Positions 63,390 to 64,000 of a DNA stretch of 64,000 nt are shown one piece after another (the stretch's first letter is position 1; every line of letters begins with the position of its first letter). A program made the position numbers and the translations under genes. A model generated the notes under the pieces. It was not told the DNA's origin and did not search any database. It worked only from the letters and a program-made list of their open reading frames with translations. Source of the stretch: Pseudomonas wadenswilerensis (lineage in GTDB: Bacteria; Pseudomonadota; Gammaproteobacteria; Pseudomonadales; Pseudomonadaceae); NCBI RefSeq assembly GCF_900497695.1, contig NZ_UIDD01000003.1, positions 230,234 to 294,233 of the forward strand, in the 5' to 3' direction.

Positions 63390-63417
63390 TTGACAGCGGT
63401 TTGAAACGCTGTAGAAT
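63390..63417 (+). promoter_or_regulatory. rrn promoter P2
   Basis: TTGACA (63390-63395), 16-base spacer, TAGAAT (63412-63417), then TCGCCTCCC. Confidence 0.88.
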
Positions 63418-63511
63418 TCGCCTCCCGCTGACGAGAGATCGCAGCGAGTCAAGTGGTTGAAGTTGAAAGGCTTTTTAATCGAAAGCATCTGAAAAACTTC
63501 AAAATAAACGC

Positions 63512-63539
63512 TTGACAGGCTCTGAGGAAAGCGTAGAAT
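63512..63539 (+). promoter_or_regulatory. rrn promoter P3
   Basis: TTGACA (63512-63517), 16-base spacer, TAGAAT (63534-63539), then the GC-rich discriminator GCGCGCC typical of stringently controlled promoters. Confidence 0.9.
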
Positions 63540-63575
63540 GCGCGCCTCGGTTGAGACGAAAAGCTCTTAACCAAC

Positions 63576-63619
63576 CGCTCTTTAACAACTGAATCAAGCA
63601 ATTCGTGTGGGTGCTTGTG
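63576..63619 (+). promoter_or_regulatory. rRNA antitermination site (boxA, with boxC-like element)
   Basis: CGCTCTTTAACA (63576-63587) is boxA, bound by NusB/NusE. GTGTGGGTGCTTGTG (63605-63619) resembles boxC. Both lie in the 16S leader, between P3 and the 16S 5' end; nusA is in this same window. Confidence 0.85.
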
Positions 63620-63748
63620 AGTTCAGACTGATAGTCAAAAAGATTATCAGCATCACAAGTGGCTACACGAAAATCGAAAGATTTGAAAGTAAGTCATTTG
63701 AGATTGCTGAGCCAAGTTTAGGGTTTTCTCAAAACCCAAGCAGTATTG

Positions 63749-64000
63749 AACTGAAGAGTTTGATCATGGCTCAGATTGAACGCTGGCGGCAGGCCTAACA
63801 CATGCAAGTCGAGCGGATGAGAAGAGCTTGCTCTTCGATTCAGCGGCGGACGGGTGAGTAATACCTAGGAATCTGCCTGGTAGTGGGGGACAACGTTTCG
63901 AAAGGAACGCTAATACCGCATACGCCCTACGGGGGAAAGCAGGGGACCTTCGGGCCTTGCGCTATCAGATGAGCCTAGGTCGGATTAGCTAGTTGGTGAG
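63749..64000 (+). rRNA. 16S ribosomal RNA, 5' part
   Basis: Starts AACTGAAGAGTTTGATCATG and continues with the universal GGCTCAG-ATTGAACGCTGGCGGCAGG, ACACATGCAAGTCGAGCGG and GACGGGTGAGTAATACCTAGG. The V1 loop reads GGATGAGAAGAGCTTGCTCT, consistent with a Pseudomonas. Only the first 252 nt fall in the window; the 5' end is set by comparison with known 16S and may be off by one or two bases. Confidence 0.98.

Overview
This 64 kb window is core chromosome from a Pseudomonas, most likely of the P. putida group. The evidence is the gene order (dnaJ-dapB-carAB-greA, ftsH-folP-glmM-tpiA-secG, the tRNA-fMet/rimP-nusA-infB cluster, cbrAB-crcZ-pcnB, ilvIH-ilvC-pssA-msrPQ-rrn), the CrcZ and PrrF small RNAs, GC-rich codon use, REP elements of the pseudomonad type and the 16S rRNA 5' end. 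I see no prophage, transposase, integrase, CRISPR array or defence island. The most informative features that are not ordinary protein genes are two regulatory RNAs, one sub-60-residue gene (cbrX) and several structured leaders.

Layout. 1-7.5 kb: end of dnaJ, dapB, carA-carB-greA (nucleotide and arginine precursor supply plus transcript cleavage), a small membrane protein and yhbY. 7.5-13.7 kb: rlmE, ftsH, folP, glmM, tpiA, secG. 13.7-23.5 kb: tRNA-Leu(GAG), initiator tRNA, then rimP-nusA-infB-rbfA-truB-rpsO-pnp, a translation and RNA-decay cluster with structured leaders, closed by a periplasmic BON-domain protein. 23.6-33.7 kb, all on the minus strand: a large DUF748 (AsmA-like) protein, an RNA methyltransferase, a thiolase, an MpaB-type oxygenase, acetyl-CoA synthetase and pgi.

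33.8-42.9 kb, minus strand: panC, panB, folK, pcnB, then the carbon/nitrogen control locus cbrX-cbrA-cbrB-crcZ. CrcZ has a textbook sigma-54 promoter and at least six A-rich Hfq/Crc target motifs. A matching motif just upstream of the acs start suggests that regulator and target lie about 6 kb apart. 43-46.9 kb: gluQ and dksA (minus), an aminotransferase and sfsA (plus), and a Rieske protein converging on sfsA. 46.9-50.8 kb: a Fur-box-controlled haem uptake operon (hmuTUV plus a ChaN-like lipoprotein). A PrrF iron-responsive sRNA, also with a Fur box, lies head-on to its 3' end.

50.8-56.8 kb: a TfoX C-terminal protein, a pentapeptide-repeat protein and a kinase/P-loop fusion (minus), then mrcB, a TPR lipoprotein and a YqcC protein (plus). 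56.8-63.2 kb: ilvI-ilvH-ilvC, pssA, msrP-msrQ. 63.2-64 kb: a ribosomal RNA operon start with three tandem promoters, a boxA antitermination site and the first 252 nt of 16S rRNA. The window cuts dnaJ at the left and 16S rRNA at the right.
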